Part shown: piece after piece, positions 1 to 9,273 of the stretch
How the letters are laid out: every line of letters begins with the position of its first letter
Position numbering within the stretch: position 1 is the first letter of the stretch
Notes under the pieces: generated by a model
What the model was told of the DNA's origin: nothing
The model's input: only the letters and a program-made list of their open reading frames with translations
Databases searched by the model: none
Program-made: the position numbers and the translations under genes
NCBI RefSeq assembly: GCF_004634385.1
Contig: NZ_CP037895.1
Coordinates: 2,641,245 to 2,705,244 of the forward strand
Source: Thermaerobacter sp. FW80
GTDB taxonomy: Bacteria; Bacillota; Sulfobacillia; Thermaerobacterales; Thermaerobacteraceae
Length of the DNA stretch: 64,000 nt
Reading direction: 5' to 3'

Positions 1-8
1 GCGCAACG

Positions 9-992
9 ATGAAGGCCGTGCTGGTTCGGCAACCGGGGGGTGCGGAGAACCTGGTGCTCGGCGAGGTGCCGACCCCCGCCCCGGGTCCGGGGGAGCTGCT
101 GGTCCGGGTGCGGGCCACGGCCCTCAATCGGGCCGACATCCTGCAGCGGCGGGGGCTCTATCCCCCGCCGCCCGGCGCCAGCCCCCTGCTCGGCCTGGAG
201 GCGGCGGGCGAGGTGGCGGCGCTGGGCGAGGGATGCGAGGGGTGGCGCGTCGGGGATCGGGTCTTCGCCCTGCTGCCCGGCGGCGGCTACGCCCAGTACG
301 TCACCGTACCGGCCGCCATGGCCCTGCCCGTTCCCCCCAACCTGAGCTTCGAGGAGGCCGCGGCCATCCCCGAGGCCTTCTTGACGGCCTACCAGACCCT
401 CTTCTGGATCGGGCGCCTGCGGGCGGGCGAGTGGGTGCTGATCCACGCGGGCGCCAGCGGCGTCGGCACCGCCGCCATCCAGCTGGCCCGCGATGCGGGC
501 GCCCGGGTGGCGGTGACGGCCGGCAGCGAGGCGAAGCTCGAGGCCTGCCGCCAGCTGGGCGCGGAGGTGGCGCTGAACTACAAGCTGGGCCCCTTCGCCC
601 CCGCCCTGCGGGAGGCCGTCGGCGAGCGCGGGGTCGACCTGATCCTCGACTTCGTCGGGGCGCCCTACTGGGAGCAGAACCTGGAGTGCCTGGCGACCGA
701 CGGCCGGCTGGTCCTGATCGCCACCATGGGCGGCGGGGTGGTAGACCGTTTCGACCTGCGACGGCTGATGGGCAAGCGGCTGCAGGTGACGGGCACCACC
801 CTGCGCTCCCGCAGCCTGGAGTACAAGGTCCAGCTCACCCGGGAATTCGCCGTGCGGGTGCTGCCCAAGCTGGCCCGCGGGGCGATCCGCCCGGTGATCG
901 ACCGGGTCTTCCCCTGGGATCAGGTGCGGGAGGCCCACCGGTACATGGAGCGCAACCTGAACATCGGCAAGATCGTGCTGCGGGTCGATTGA
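9..992 (+). CDS. NAD(P)H:quinone oxidoreductase, zinc-independent MDR family
   Basis: The 327-residue protein is a medium-chain dehydrogenase/reductase of the quinone oxidoreductase (PIG3/QOR) type. It should reduce quinones or similar carbonyls with NADPH in the cytoplasm. It opens with MKAVLVRQPGG, has the ALNRADILQRRG segment typical of the PIG3 branch, and carries a nucleotide-binding motif near residues 143-165 (HAGASGVGTAAIQLA). The Cys/His ligands of zinc alcohol dehydrogenases are absent. Full family length. The ATG lies 8 bases from the window edge, so its ribosome binding site is not visible. A long stem-loop follows at 1061-1102, which suggests it ends a transcript. The physiological substrate cannot be told. 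Confidence 0.92.
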   Translation: MKAVLVRQPGGAENLVLGEVPTPAPGPGELLVRVRATALNRADILQRRGLYPPPPGASPLLGLEAAGEVAALGEGCEGWRVGDRVFALLPGGGYAQYVTVPAAMALPVPPNLSFEEAAAIPEAFLTAYQTLFWIGRLRAGEWVLIHAGASGVGTAAIQLARDAGARVAVTAGSEAKLEACRQLGAEVALNYKLGPFAPALREAVGERGVDLILDFVGAPYWEQNLECLATDGRLVLIATMGGGVVDRFDLRRLMGKRLQVTGTTLRSRSLEYKVQLTREFAVRVLPKLARGAIRPVIDRVFPWDQVREAHRYMERNLNIGKIVLRVD

Positions 993-1060
993 GCGACGGG
1001 GCATCCCGACGCCAGGGCACCCAGGCCGTCCGTCCGCCCCGTGGCTCGCAGATCTGTGGA

Positions 1061-1102
1061 GCCCCCGGCGGATCCGAGCCCGTGACGGTTCCCGCCGGGG
1101 GC
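1061..1102 (+). terminator. Stem-loop downstream of quinone oxidoreductase
   Basis: Perfect 11-bp arms (gcccccggcgg at 1061-1071 and its complement at 1092-1102) enclose a 20-base loop and are followed by a pyrimidine-rich stretch, cgtctctttcg. The position 70 bp after the stop suits a terminator. The rest of 993-1530 holds no gene I can support: an ATG at 1192 behind ggagag opens into an Arg/Ala/Gly-rich, non-protein-like reading frame. Confidence 0.55.
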
Positions 1103-1530
1103 CGTCTCTTTCGTGTCCAAATCCGGACGAGCAGGCAGGAATCCTGGCGAAGGCCGCGAATAGGCGATGTCAATCTCCCGGGAGAGAAACGATGTTTCGC
1201 AGGAGGAAACCGCGGGCGGGCTATGCGGCGACGACTCCCCGGCGCCGCGGCGCGCGGGCCGGAGAACCCCGGCGGCCGGACGGCTGCTCCACCGTGCGGG
1301 CAGCCGCATGGCGGGGCGGCCGGGCGGCGGCATGGTGGGGTGGTCGCGCGGCGGCATGGGGAGGGAGCTCGGCGGCAGCCGGCGCGCCGCGGGATGCCCG
1401 GAGGCGCCGGATGCCGGGCCGGACGCCCGGCCGATCAGGCGGCCAGGCGGCGTCCCGAAGCGGCGCCGGGAGCCGGTCCCGGCGCCGCCGGTCCCGGCCG
1501 GTTCGACCGCGGGATGGAGCCCGATGGGAG

Positions 1531-2422
1531 GTGAGGGCGGCGGGACGCACGACCATCCAGTCCCTGGGGCGGGCGCTGCGGTTGCTCCAGCAGTTCTCCG
1601 CCTCGACCCCCGAGTGGGGCGTGGGCGAGCTGGCGGCGGCCACCGGCCTCCCCAAGGGGACGGTGTCGAAGATCCTGGCCACCTTCCAGGAACACGGGTA
1701 CCTGCTGCAGGATCCCGTCACCCGGCGGTATCGCTTGGGGCCGGCCTTCCTGGTCGCCGGGCGCATCGCCGAACAGGGGCTCGACGTCGCCCGGCTGGCG
1801 ATGCCGCTGCTGCAGCGGATGACGGACGCCAGCGGCGAGACGTCGGTGCTGATGTTGCGGGCCGGCTGGCGCAGCGTCTGCGCCGCCAAGGTGGACAGCC
1901 CCCACCCGGTGCGGATGGCGGCCGAGGTCGGGCGGTTCGCCTCCCTGCACTCGGGGGCGTCCAACAAGCCGATCCTGGCCCACATGCCGGCGGAGGAGAT
2001 CGACGCCTACCTGCGGTCGCCGTACTTCGTGCGCCGCGGCCCGCGCACCATCACCGACCGCGACCAGCTCCTGGCCAACCTCGAGCAGATCCGCCGGCGC
2101 GGCTACGCGGAGAGCGACTCGGAGGTGGAGGTGGACATCCAGGCCTTCGGCGCCGCGGTCTTCGACGGGCTGGGCCAGGTGATCGGCGCCGTCAGCATCG
2201 TCGGGCCGCGGCAGCGCCTGGGTCGGCGCCCGGTGGGGGCGATGGTGGCGGCGGTGCAGGCGGCGGCCCGGGAACTCAGCCGCCTCCTGGGATGGCGGGG
2301 CGCGTGGCCCGCCCCCTGGCCGCCCGCTGCGCCGACGGGGCCGAAGGCGACCGAACCCCGGGGCGCCGCCCCCGCCCCCCGAGGTGGATCACCAGGAGGG
2401 AGAGGAGGTCACAGCGCCATGA
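1531..2422 (+). CDS. IclR-family transcriptional regulator, reading frame apparently shifted at its 3' end
   Basis: An IclR regulator with an N-terminal winged helix (VGELAAATGLPKGTVSKIL about 30 residues in) and a C-terminal effector domain ending near LSRLLGW at about 2290. The GTG at 1531 puts the family's usual Q-S-L-x-R-A-L start right at the N-terminus; an ATG at 1192 in the same frame would add 113 low-complexity residues. The frame has no stop after the IclR domain: it runs through the next gene to 4110. A one-base shift in the C-rich tract near 2370-2380 would give a short Glu-rich tail ending at the TGA 2420-2422, which overlaps the next ATG as ATGA. The end given here assumes that shift. 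It probably controls the peptide transporter downstream. Confidence 0.72.
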
Positions 2423-4110
2423 GTCGGACCATGGCGTGGAGGGAGGGAACCGAGACCATGGGACCGCGGGCACCGCGGCGCCCCGTGGGAGGGCAAAGGG
2501 GCCGAGGGACGCTCGTCGCCACCCACCGCGATCCCGGCCGGCCCGGCCGGGGCCGGCGCTGGTTGGCCCTGGCGGCGGCGACCCTGCTGCTCCTGGCGGG
2601 CTGCGGCAGCGGCGCCACCGGTGACGGCGGCAGCGGCCCGCAACCGGCCGGTTCGTCCGGAGGAACGGGCGCGGCCGGCGGCGGCACCATCACCATCGGC
2701 ATCAACGCCGATCCGCCGAACCTGGATCCGGCGATGTCCAGCGCGCTGGTGGACCGCTACGTCCAGAACAGCATCTTCGACAAGCTCTACGATCTCGACG
2801 AGAACCTCCAGGTGGTGCCCGAGCTCGCCGCGTCGCTGCCGGAGATCTCGGACGACGGCAAGGTGTACACCATCAAGCTGCGGCAGGGCGTCACGTTCCA
2901 CGATGGGACGCCGGTGGACGCCGACGCGGTGGTCTTCAACCTCGAGCGCTACCTCGATCCCGACTCCGCCCGCTACAGCGAGCTCTCCGCCGTGGAGCGG
3001 GTGGCGAAGGTGGACGACTACACGGTGCGCATCGTGCTGAAGCAGCCCTACAGCCCGCTCCTTTACACCCTGACGGACCGGGCGGGCATGATCGCGTCGC
3101 CCAAGGCGATCCAGGAGAAGGGCGACCAGTTCGCCCAGCACCCGGTGGGTTCGGGCCCCTTCATGTTCGAGAGCCGGATCAAGGGCGACCAGATCGTCCT
3201 GGTGAAGAATCCGAACTACTGGAAGGAGGGCCTGCCCAAGGCCGACAAGATCGTCTGGAAGGTCGTCACCGACGACAACGTCAAGGTGGTGAACCTCAAG
3301 GCGGGCCAGTTGGACATCATCGACACCGTGCCCGCCCAGGCCCTCGCCGACCTGCGGTCCAACCCCAACCTCAAGGTCGACATCGGACCCGGCCTGGGGT
3401 TCCAGGGCATCTATCTCAACACCCAGCAGGCCCCGTTCGACAACCCCCACCTGCGCCGGGCGGTGGACCTGGCCATCGACCGGGCGACCCTGGTGCGGGT
3501 GGTGTTCCAGGAGACGGCGGATCCCGGCTACGGCCCCTTCCCGCCGTCCAGCCCGGCCGCGGCCGCGTCCGGCGAGCCGCCCCAGCGCGACCTGGACGCG
3601 GTGAAGAGGGCGCTGGAGCAGGGCGGCCACCCCGACGGCTTCCGCTTCACCCTGAAGACGGCCACCGGCCCCGTCACCCAGCAGGTGGCCCAGGTCATCA
3701 AGGACATGCTGGCCGACGCCGGCATCGAGATGGAGATCCAGCAGGTGGAGTTCGGCAGCCTGCTGGACGACACCGACAACGGCAACTTCCAGGCGGCCGC
3801 CCTGGGCTGGAGCGGCCGGCCGGATCCCGACGGCAACATCTACCCGTGGCTGTACACCGACGGCAGCCAGAACGACTCCCGCTACAGCAACCCGGAGGTG
3901 GACCGGCTGCTGGATCGCGCGCGGCAGGTCCTGGACATGGACCAGCGGGTCGAGCTCTACCGCCAGGTCATGGAGCAGGTCCACCGCGACGCGCCCTACA
4001 TCTACCTCTACTACCCGAAGAACGTGAAGGCGTACTCCGCCAAGGTGCAGGGGTTCGTGAACTACCCCGACGGCATCATCCGCACGGAGAACCTGACCAA
4101 GGCGCCGTGA
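2419..4110 (+). CDS. Peptide/nickel-type ABC transporter substrate-binding lipoprotein (family 5)
   Basis: Extracellular solute-binding protein of a Dpp/Opp-type importer, 563 residues from ATG 2419, which follows the strong site gaggaggt. The N-terminus is Arg-rich, then a hydrophobic segment and lipobox LLAGC with the lipidated Cys at residue 62. The body starts with TITIGINADPPNLDPAMSS and contains family-5 features such as LRQGVTFHDGTPVDADAVVF and the PYIYLYYPKNVKAYS C-terminus. It would capture oligopeptides or similar ligands and hand them to the permeases at 4457 and 5413. The same reading frame is open upstream through the IclR gene. ATG 2458 is an alternative start. The ligand is not predictable. 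Confidence 0.93.
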   Translation: MSRTMAWREGTETMGPRAPRRPVGGQRGRGTLVATHRDPGRPGRGRRWLALAAATLLLLAGCGSGATGDGGSGPQPAGSSGGTGAAGGGTITIGINADPPNLDPAMSSALVDRYVQNSIFDKLYDLDENLQVVPELAASLPEISDDGKVYTIKLRQGVTFHDGTPVDADAVVFNLERYLDPDSARYSELSAVERVAKVDDYTVRIVLKQPYSPLLYTLTDRAGMIASPKAIQEKGDQFAQHPVGSGPFMFESRIKGDQIVLVKNPNYWKEGLPKADKIVWKVVTDDNVKVVNLKAGQLDIIDTVPAQALADLRSNPNLKVDIGPGLGFQGIYLNTQQAPFDNPHLRRAVDLAIDRATLVRVVFQETADPGYGPFPPSSPAAAASGEPPQRDLDAVKRALEQGGHPDGFRFTLKTATGPVTQQVAQVIKDMLADAGIEMEIQQVEFGSLLDDTDNGNFQAAALGWSGRPDPDGNIYPWLYTDGSQNDSRYSNPEVDRLLDRARQVLDMDQRVELYRQVMEQVHRDAPYIYLYYPKNVKAYSAKVQGFVNYPDGIIRTENLTKAP

Positions 4111-4135
4111 CGCCTGCGGGGGGCGGGGACCGGAC

Positions 4136-4245
4136 CCGCCGGGCCGCCGGTGCCGGCGGTGAGACCGGCGGCGGGGCCGGCGGTGAGGCCGGCGGCGGTG
4201 CCGGTGGTGGGGCCGGCGGTGGTGAATGGCGGTGGTGCCGGCGCG
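4136..4245 (+). repeat. Degenerate GC-rich tandem repeat between binding protein and permease
   Basis: The 346-bp interval 4111-4456 begins with imperfect repeats of gccggcggtgag / accggcggcggg, period about 12 or 24, with almost no other sequence character. The remainder is GC-rich and holds no gene I can support; the permease ribosome binding site ggaggtga sits at its end. Confidence 0.6.
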
Positions 4246-4456
4246 GCGGTTGACGGGAGCGCCGGCTCTGACGCCGGATGCCCGCCGCAGCGCCGCATCG
4301 TCGCCGGCGGCGAAGGGGCCGCCCGCGGCGGCGAGGGACTGCCCGCAGCCGCGGCGGACCCCCCGGCCCCAAGGGGTCCGGCGCCCTGCACCGCGCGGGC
4401 CGGTGGGAGCGGGAGGACGGCCTCCCGCCCCTGCCCGGCGGCGGGGAGGTGAGCCC

Positions 4457-5416
4457 TTGCTGCAGTTCGTGGTCCGCCGCCTGCTGCTCAGCATCCCCGT
4501 GCTGATCCTGGTCACGCTGCTGGTGTTCATCCTGATCCACGTGGTGCCGGGCAACCCGGGGCGCGCCATCCTGGGCCCCGAGGCGTCGCCCGAGGCCGTG
4601 GCCGCCTTCAACCGGGCCCACGGTCTCGATCGGCCGCTGCACGTCCAGTACCTGACGTGGCTGGCCGGCGTGCTGCGGGGCGACCTCGGCCGATCGCTGG
4701 TGGACGGCACGCCCGTGGCCACGCTGATCGCCCAGCGGCTGCCGGCCACGGTGGAGCTGGCCGTCGGCGCCATGCTGGTGGCCGCCCTGGTCGCCATCCC
4801 CGCGGGCATCCTGGCCGCCACGCGCCGCGGCACCGTGGCCGACCACGCGGGCACGGTCCTCGCCCTGGCGGGCCTGTCCGTGCCCCAGTTCTGGCTCGGG
4901 CTCATGCTCATCCTGTTCTTCGCCGTCCGGCTGAACTGGCTGCCCGCGTCGGGCTACGTGCCCCTGACCGTCGACCCGGTGCAGAACCTCAAGACGATGA
5001 TCCTGCCGATCGTCGTCACGGGCCTGCGGGAGTCGGCGGTGCTGATGCGCATGATGCGGTCCAGCCTGCTGGAGGTGCTGCGGCTGGACTACGTGCGCAC
5101 CGCCCGGGCCAAGGGCCTCGGCGGCTGGGGTGTGATCGTCCGCCATGCCACCCGCAACGCCCTGGTCCCCGTGCTGACCGTCAGCGGGCTGCAGCTGGCC
5201 GGCCTGCTGGGCGGGCTGGTGATCACCGAGCAGATCTTCGTCATCCCGGGGTTCGGGCGGCTGATCGTCGACAGCATCTTCAGCCGCGACCTGATCACGC
5301 TGAAGGGCGCGGTCCTGGTCGCGGCGTGCCTGGTGGTGGCGGTGAACCTGGTGGTCGACATCCTCTACGCGTGGCTGGACCCGCGCATCAAGGTGACGGG
5401 AGGGAGCCGGGCATGA
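4457..5416 (+). CDS. Peptide ABC transporter permease, DppB/OppB type
   Basis: Inner-membrane permease of 319 residues. The start TTG 4457 is chosen because ggaggtga lies 5 bases upstream and it gives the typical MLQFVVRRLLLSIPVLILV opening; a longer open frame to 4226 lacks hydrophobic or conserved sequence. About six membrane segments are visible. The EAA loop is YVRTARAKGLGGWGVIVRHATRNAL, the site that contacts the ATPases. The VVPGNPGRAILGPEAS segment after TM1 is typical of DppB. The stop overlaps the next ATG by 4 bp, so the two permeases are translationally coupled. Confidence 0.95.
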   Translation: MLQFVVRRLLLSIPVLILVTLLVFILIHVVPGNPGRAILGPEASPEAVAAFNRAHGLDRPLHVQYLTWLAGVLRGDLGRSLVDGTPVATLIAQRLPATVELAVGAMLVAALVAIPAGILAATRRGTVADHAGTVLALAGLSVPQFWLGLMLILFFAVRLNWLPASGYVPLTVDPVQNLKTMILPIVVTGLRESAVLMRMMRSSLLEVLRLDYVRTARAKGLGGWGVIVRHATRNALVPVLTVSGLQLAGLLGGLVITEQIFVIPGFGRLIVDSIFSRDLITLKGAVLVAACLVVAVNLVVDILYAWLDPRIKVTGGSRA

Positions 5417-6339
5417 GCCTGCAACCGGAGCCGGTGCCGACCCCGGTCCCCGACCCCGGCGGCCAGGGGATCGGTCCCGCCGCCGGGACCCCGCCCGCTC
5501 CGGGGTGGCGCCGCACGGTGCGCCGGTTCGTCCGCCACCGGCTGGCGACCCTGGGGGCCGCGGTCGTGGTGCTGCTCGGGCTGGTGGCGCTCCTGGCGCC
5601 GGTGCTGGCGCCCTACGATCCCGAGGAGCCCGACTACGGCGCCGTCCTGCAGCCCCCGTCGGTCGCCCACCCCCTGGGCACCGACGAGCTGGGCCGGGAC
5701 ATCCTCTCGCGCCTGATCTACGGCGCGCGGGTCTCGCTCCTGGCCGGGCTGATCTCCGTCGGGCTGGCCCTGGCCATCGGCCTGCCCATCGGCCTGGTGG
5801 CGGGCTACTTCCGCGGGTTCTGGGACGAATGGGTCATCATGCGCCTGACCGACGCCCTGATGGCCTTCCCGTCGCTGGTGCTGGCCCTGGCCATCGCCGC
5901 CGTGCTGGGACCGAGCTTCGGCAACGCGATGATCGCCATCGGCATCAGCCTCGCCCCTACCTTCATCCGCCTGGTGCGGGGGCAGGTGCTGGCGGTGCGG
6001 GAGCTGGAATACGTCGAAGCGGGGCGGGCGGCGGGCGCCGGCCACCTCTGGCAGATCGGACGGCACATCCTGCCGAACATCCTGAGCCCCGTGCTGGTCC
6101 AGGCGACGCTGAGCCTGGCGTCGGCGGTGATCAGCGAGGCCAGCCTGAGCTATCTCGGGCTGGGCACCCAGCCGCCCAACCCGAGCTGGGGCTACGATCT
6201 GCGGACCGCCCAGGGGTATCTCGCCGTCGCGCCGTGGATGGCGTACTGGCCGGGACTGGCCATCTTCGTCACCGTGCTGGCCTTCAACCTGCTGGGGGAC
6301 GGGCTGCGGGACCTGTTCGACCCTCGCCTGCGCACGTGA
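5413..6339 (+). CDS. Peptide ABC transporter permease, DppC/OppC type
   Basis: Second permease, 308 residues, starting at the ATG of an ATGA overlap with the DppB-type gene. A Pro/Gly-rich cytoplasmic tail of about 35 residues precedes the first membrane helix. It has the DppC N-terminal signature LAPYDPEEPDYG...HPLGTDELGRDILSRLIYGARVSL and the EAA loop YVEAGRAAGAGHLWQIGRHILPN. It ends with the conserved LGDGLRDLFDPRLR. It forms the membrane channel with the preceding gene product. The ATPases are not adjacent but lie 3 kb downstream after two unrelated genes. Confidence 0.95.
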   Translation: MSLQPEPVPTPVPDPGGQGIGPAAGTPPAPGWRRTVRRFVRHRLATLGAAVVVLLGLVALLAPVLAPYDPEEPDYGAVLQPPSVAHPLGTDELGRDILSRLIYGARVSLLAGLISVGLALAIGLPIGLVAGYFRGFWDEWVIMRLTDALMAFPSLVLALAIAAVLGPSFGNAMIAIGISLAPTFIRLVRGQVLAVRELEYVEAGRAAGAGHLWQIGRHILPNILSPVLVQATLSLASAVISEASLSYLGLGTQPPNPSWGYDLRTAQGYLAVAPWMAYWPGLAIFVTVLAFNLLGDGLRDLFDPRLRT

Positions 6340-6552
6340 CGCCCCGCCCACGCCAGGGGCAGGGCCGGCCGGGCGTCCCCGACGCAGCGCCCCACGAGGG
6401 CGGGCGGGGCCACGGCGGGGGGACGGCCGGCGGCCGCCGGCCGGGTCGCGGGCGCCGCCCGCACGCCGGGGGCCGGGCTCGCCGTGCACGGCCGGAACCG
6501 GCGTCGGAGGGGGGCGGCGGTCGCCCGCCCGAGGGCATGCCAGGTCCGCCCG

Positions 6553-6622
6553 CCGCCCGGGTCCGTCCGGGGGGCGGTCCTGCTCGGCCGCCCGGGTCCG
6601 TCCGGGGGGCGGTCCTGCTCGG
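6553..6622 (+). repeat. Perfect tandem duplication of a 35-bp unit
   Basis: Two identical 35-bp copies (6553-6587 and 6588-6622, beginning ccgcccgggtccg) lie directly before the ribosome binding site ggaaggagg of the chromate transporter gene. The rest of 6340-6636 is featureless GC-rich sequence. The exact identity suggests a recent duplication. Confidence 0.9.
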
Positions 6623-6636
6623 AAGGAGGGACGAGG

Positions 6637-7170
6637 GTGCCGGTGTCGTGGGAGCGCTTGTGGCAGCTGGCCGTGGCCTTCGGGCAGAGCGGCCTCCTGG
6701 GGTTCGGCGGCGGTCCCGGCGTCGTGCCCTTCATCAAGGAACAGGTGGTCGACCGGTATCACTGGATGGACGAACCCGGCTTCGCCGAGACGCTGGCCTT
6801 GGGCAACGCCCTGCCCGGGCCCATCGCCACCAAGCTGGCCGCCTTCATCGGGTTCAAGGTCGCGGGTCTCCTCGGCCTGCTGGTGGCCACCACCGCCGCG
6901 GTGGCGCCCACCGCCATCGCCATGATCGCCCTGGTGGGCCTGTTCCAGGCCTACCGGCACTCGCCGGCGGTGGCCGGGGCCCTCAACGCCGTCAAGCCCG
7001 TGGCGGTGGCGCTGATGCTCCAGGTGGCGTGGGATCTGGGCACCCGCTCCTTCCCCGGCGCCGCCACCTGGATCATCGGGGCCGTCAGCGCCGTGCTGCT
7101 CTTCGCGGGAGTCAACCCGGCGCTGGTGGTGGCGCTGGCCCTGGTGACCGGCGCGGTGCTCCGGATCTAG
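6637..7170 (+). CDS. Half-size chromate transporter (ChrA domain)
   Basis: 177-residue membrane protein with one CHR domain (PF02417 type): the N-terminal WQLAVAFGQSGLLGFGGGPGVVPFI and the GNALPGPIATKLAAFIG motif are characteristic. GTG 6637 follows ggaaggagg at good spacing. Half-size ChrA proteins usually occur as adjacent pairs that together form a functional exporter; no partner is seen here, so the activity is uncertain. Chromate or another oxyanion efflux is the family role. Two exact 35-bp repeats precede it. Confidence 0.85.
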   Translation: MPVSWERLWQLAVAFGQSGLLGFGGGPGVVPFIKEQVVDRYHWMDEPGFAETLALGNALPGPIATKLAAFIGFKVAGLLGLLVATTAAVAPTAIAMIALVGLFQAYRHSPAVAGALNAVKPVAVALMLQVAWDLGTRSFPGAATWIIGAVSAVLLFAGVNPALVVALALVTGAVLRI

Positions 7171-7310
7171 CGCCGGTTGCCGCTGGGGCACCGTCGGGGA
7201 CGGCGGTGCACGGAGGAGGCGCCCGGGGTGGCGGTGCGGGACGGAGCCACCGTGCCCCCCGGCCCCTCCCCGGATCCCACCGTCGAAACACGCATCGTGA
7301 GGTGAGCGCC

Positions 7311-9092
7311 ATGATCGATCCCGCGCTGACGTCGGATCCCGGACGCCCCGTCTGGGCCCGCAACGGGCTGGTGGCCACGGGCCAGCCCCTGGCCACCGCG
7401 GCGGGCCTGGCGGTGCTCGCCCGCGGCGGCAATGCCGTCGACGCCGCGCTGGCCGTGGCCGCGGTGACGAGCGTCACCATGCCCGAGATGTGCGGCCTGG
7501 GGGGCGACGCCTTCGCCCTGGTCTACGACGCCCGCACCCGGACGGTGACGGCCTTCAACGGCAGCGGCCCCGCGCCGATGGCCGCCACCGTGGAGCGATA
7601 CCGGGCAGCGGGCCACACGGAGATGCCCTTCGAGGGCTGGTGGTCCGTCGCCGTCCCCGGCGCCGTCGGCGTCTACCTGGAGATGCACGCCCGCTTCGGC
7701 TCCAGGCCCCTGGAGGAGCTCTGGGCGCCGGCCATCCGCTACGCCCGGGAGGGCTTCCCCATCGATGCCCGCCTGGCGGCCAACATCGCCGCCGGCGCGG
7801 ACAAGTTGGCCCGGGATCCCGAGGCGGCAGCCGTCTACCTGGCGGCGGGCCCCCGGCCCCGACCGGGCACCATCTTGCGCAATCCCGACCTGGCCCGCAG
7901 CTTCGAACGGGTCCTCGCCGGGGGCGCCGAGACCTTCTACAAGGGGGAGCTGGCCCGGGCCATCGGCGACGCCTCCCAGGCCGCCGGCGGGCTCTTGACG
8001 GCCGAGGACATGGCCGCATTCGAGGTCGAGGTCTACCGGCCGCTGGTCACCACCTACCGCGGCTATCGCGTGTTCGAGACGGCGCCGCCGTCCCAGGGTC
8101 TGATCCTGCTGGAGATGTTGAACCTGCTGGAGGGCTTCGACCTGGCCGGCAAGTCGCCCACCGATCCCGACGTGGTCCACCTGCTGGTGGAGATCAAGAA
8201 GCTGGCCTTCGCGGACCGCAACGCCTACCTGGGCGATCCGCGCTTCGTCAAGGCGCCGGTGGACCGCTTGCTCAGCAAGGCGTACGCCGCCCGCCGCCGG
8301 CGGGATCTGGACCTGGAGCGGGCCAACAACGCGCCCGCGGCCGGCGAGGTGGACGGCGATACCACCTCCTTCGTCGTCGTCGACGCCGAGGGCAATGCGG
8401 TCTCGTTCATCCACAGCATCTCCGCCCTCTGGGGGGCGGGCGTCATGGCGCGGGGGACCGGCATCCTGCTGAACAACCGCGCGGGGCGCGGGTTCGTCCT
8501 GAGCGAGGAGCACCCCAACGGCCTGGCGCCGGGCAAGCGCACCATGCACACGCTGAACACCTACCTGGTCACGCGGGCGCCGGCCGCGGCGGATGCCGAC
8601 GGCACGCCGGCGCCGGCGCCGGCCACGGCGGGATCCCGAGCGGCGGACGGGCGAACCGCGGGCGGTGGTCCCGCGACCCCCTCCCCCGGCGCCCGGGCCG
8701 GCGATGGCGGCGCCGGCAGCGACGGGCTGGGCGACGGTGAGCTGGTGCTGGTGGGCAACACGCCCGGCGGCGACGGCCAGCCCCAGTGGAACCTGCAGGT
8801 GCTGGTCAACGTGCTGGACTTCGGCATGGACGCCTATCGCGCCGTGGCGGCGCCGCGCTGGACCAGCTTCCCCGGCACCGACCCCATCAGCCTCAAGGCG
8901 CCCCTCGAGCTGCGCCTGGAGTCGCGCTTCCCGGCCGAGACGGCCGCCGAGCTGCTGCGGCGGGGCCACGTACTGCGGGGCGTCGGCCCCTGGGCGGCCG
9001 GGGGATCCGCCATGCTGATCCGCGTGCTGGATCGCGGCGTCTACGAGGGCGCGGCGGACCCCCGGGACGGCGGCGTCGCCCTGGGGCTGTGA
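7311..9092 (+). CDS. ggt: Gamma-glutamyltransferase / gamma-glutamyl hydrolase
   Basis: 593-residue N-terminal nucleophile hydrolase that would cleave or transfer gamma-glutamyl groups from glutathione-like compounds. The autoprocessing Thr that becomes the nucleophile of the small subunit is in GDTTSFVVVD (Thr351). Other family landmarks are RGGNAVDAALA near residue 45, GLGGDAF near 65 and the PGKRTMHTL segment. No signal peptide is evident, so it may be cytoplasmic, like many GGT paralogues of the cephalosporin acylase-like branch. Residues about 422-475 form an Ala/Gly/Pro-rich insert not found in typical members. ATG 7311 follows gtgaggtgag. It sits inside the peptide transporter cluster, which fits peptide catabolism. 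Confidence 0.93.
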   Translation: MIDPALTSDPGRPVWARNGLVATGQPLATAAGLAVLARGGNAVDAALAVAAVTSVTMPEMCGLGGDAFALVYDARTRTVTAFNGSGPAPMAATVERYRAAGHTEMPFEGWWSVAVPGAVGVYLEMHARFGSRPLEELWAPAIRYAREGFPIDARLAANIAAGADKLARDPEAAAVYLAAGPRPRPGTILRNPDLARSFERVLAGGAETFYKGELARAIGDASQAAGGLLTAEDMAAFEVEVYRPLVTTYRGYRVFETAPPSQGLILLEMLNLLEGFDLAGKSPTDPDVVHLLVEIKKLAFADRNAYLGDPRFVKAPVDRLLSKAYAARRRRDLDLERANNAPAAGEVDGDTTSFVVVDAEGNAVSFIHSISALWGAGVMARGTGILLNNRAGRGFVLSEEHPNGLAPGKRTMHTLNTYLVTRAPAAADADGTPAPAPATAGSRAADGRTAGGGPATPSPGARAGDGGAGSDGLGDGELVLVGNTPGGDGQPQWNLQVLVNVLDFGMDAYRAVAAPRWTSFPGTDPISLKAPLELRLESRFPAETAAELLRRGHVLRGVGPWAAGGSAMLIRVLDRGVYEGAADPRDGGVALGL

Positions 9093-9273
9093 ACCGCGGG
9101 TTCCGGTGACCCGCAATTCCGTTCGGAGGGTGCGACCCGTTCCGAGACTCGAAGGGTGCGCCGGGTGCGCCCCCACGCGGAGGGCGCGACCCCGCCGCGG
9201 AGACGCGGACGGTGCGCCCCCGGCCCAAGACCCGGGGGCGCGACCCCGGTCCACGAGGAGGAGGTGCGACGGC

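Noticed and set aside
1192-1530. ATG 1192 as the start of the IclR gene, or a separate small gene
   Set aside because: The ribosome site is acceptable but the 113 residues are Arg/Ala/Gly/Trp low complexity with no family match, and the IclR domain begins normally at GTG 1531.
4136-4245. CRISPR array
   Set aside because: The repeats are short, degenerate and without unique spacers; the same holds for 14052-14123 and 42142-42220. No cas genes are present.
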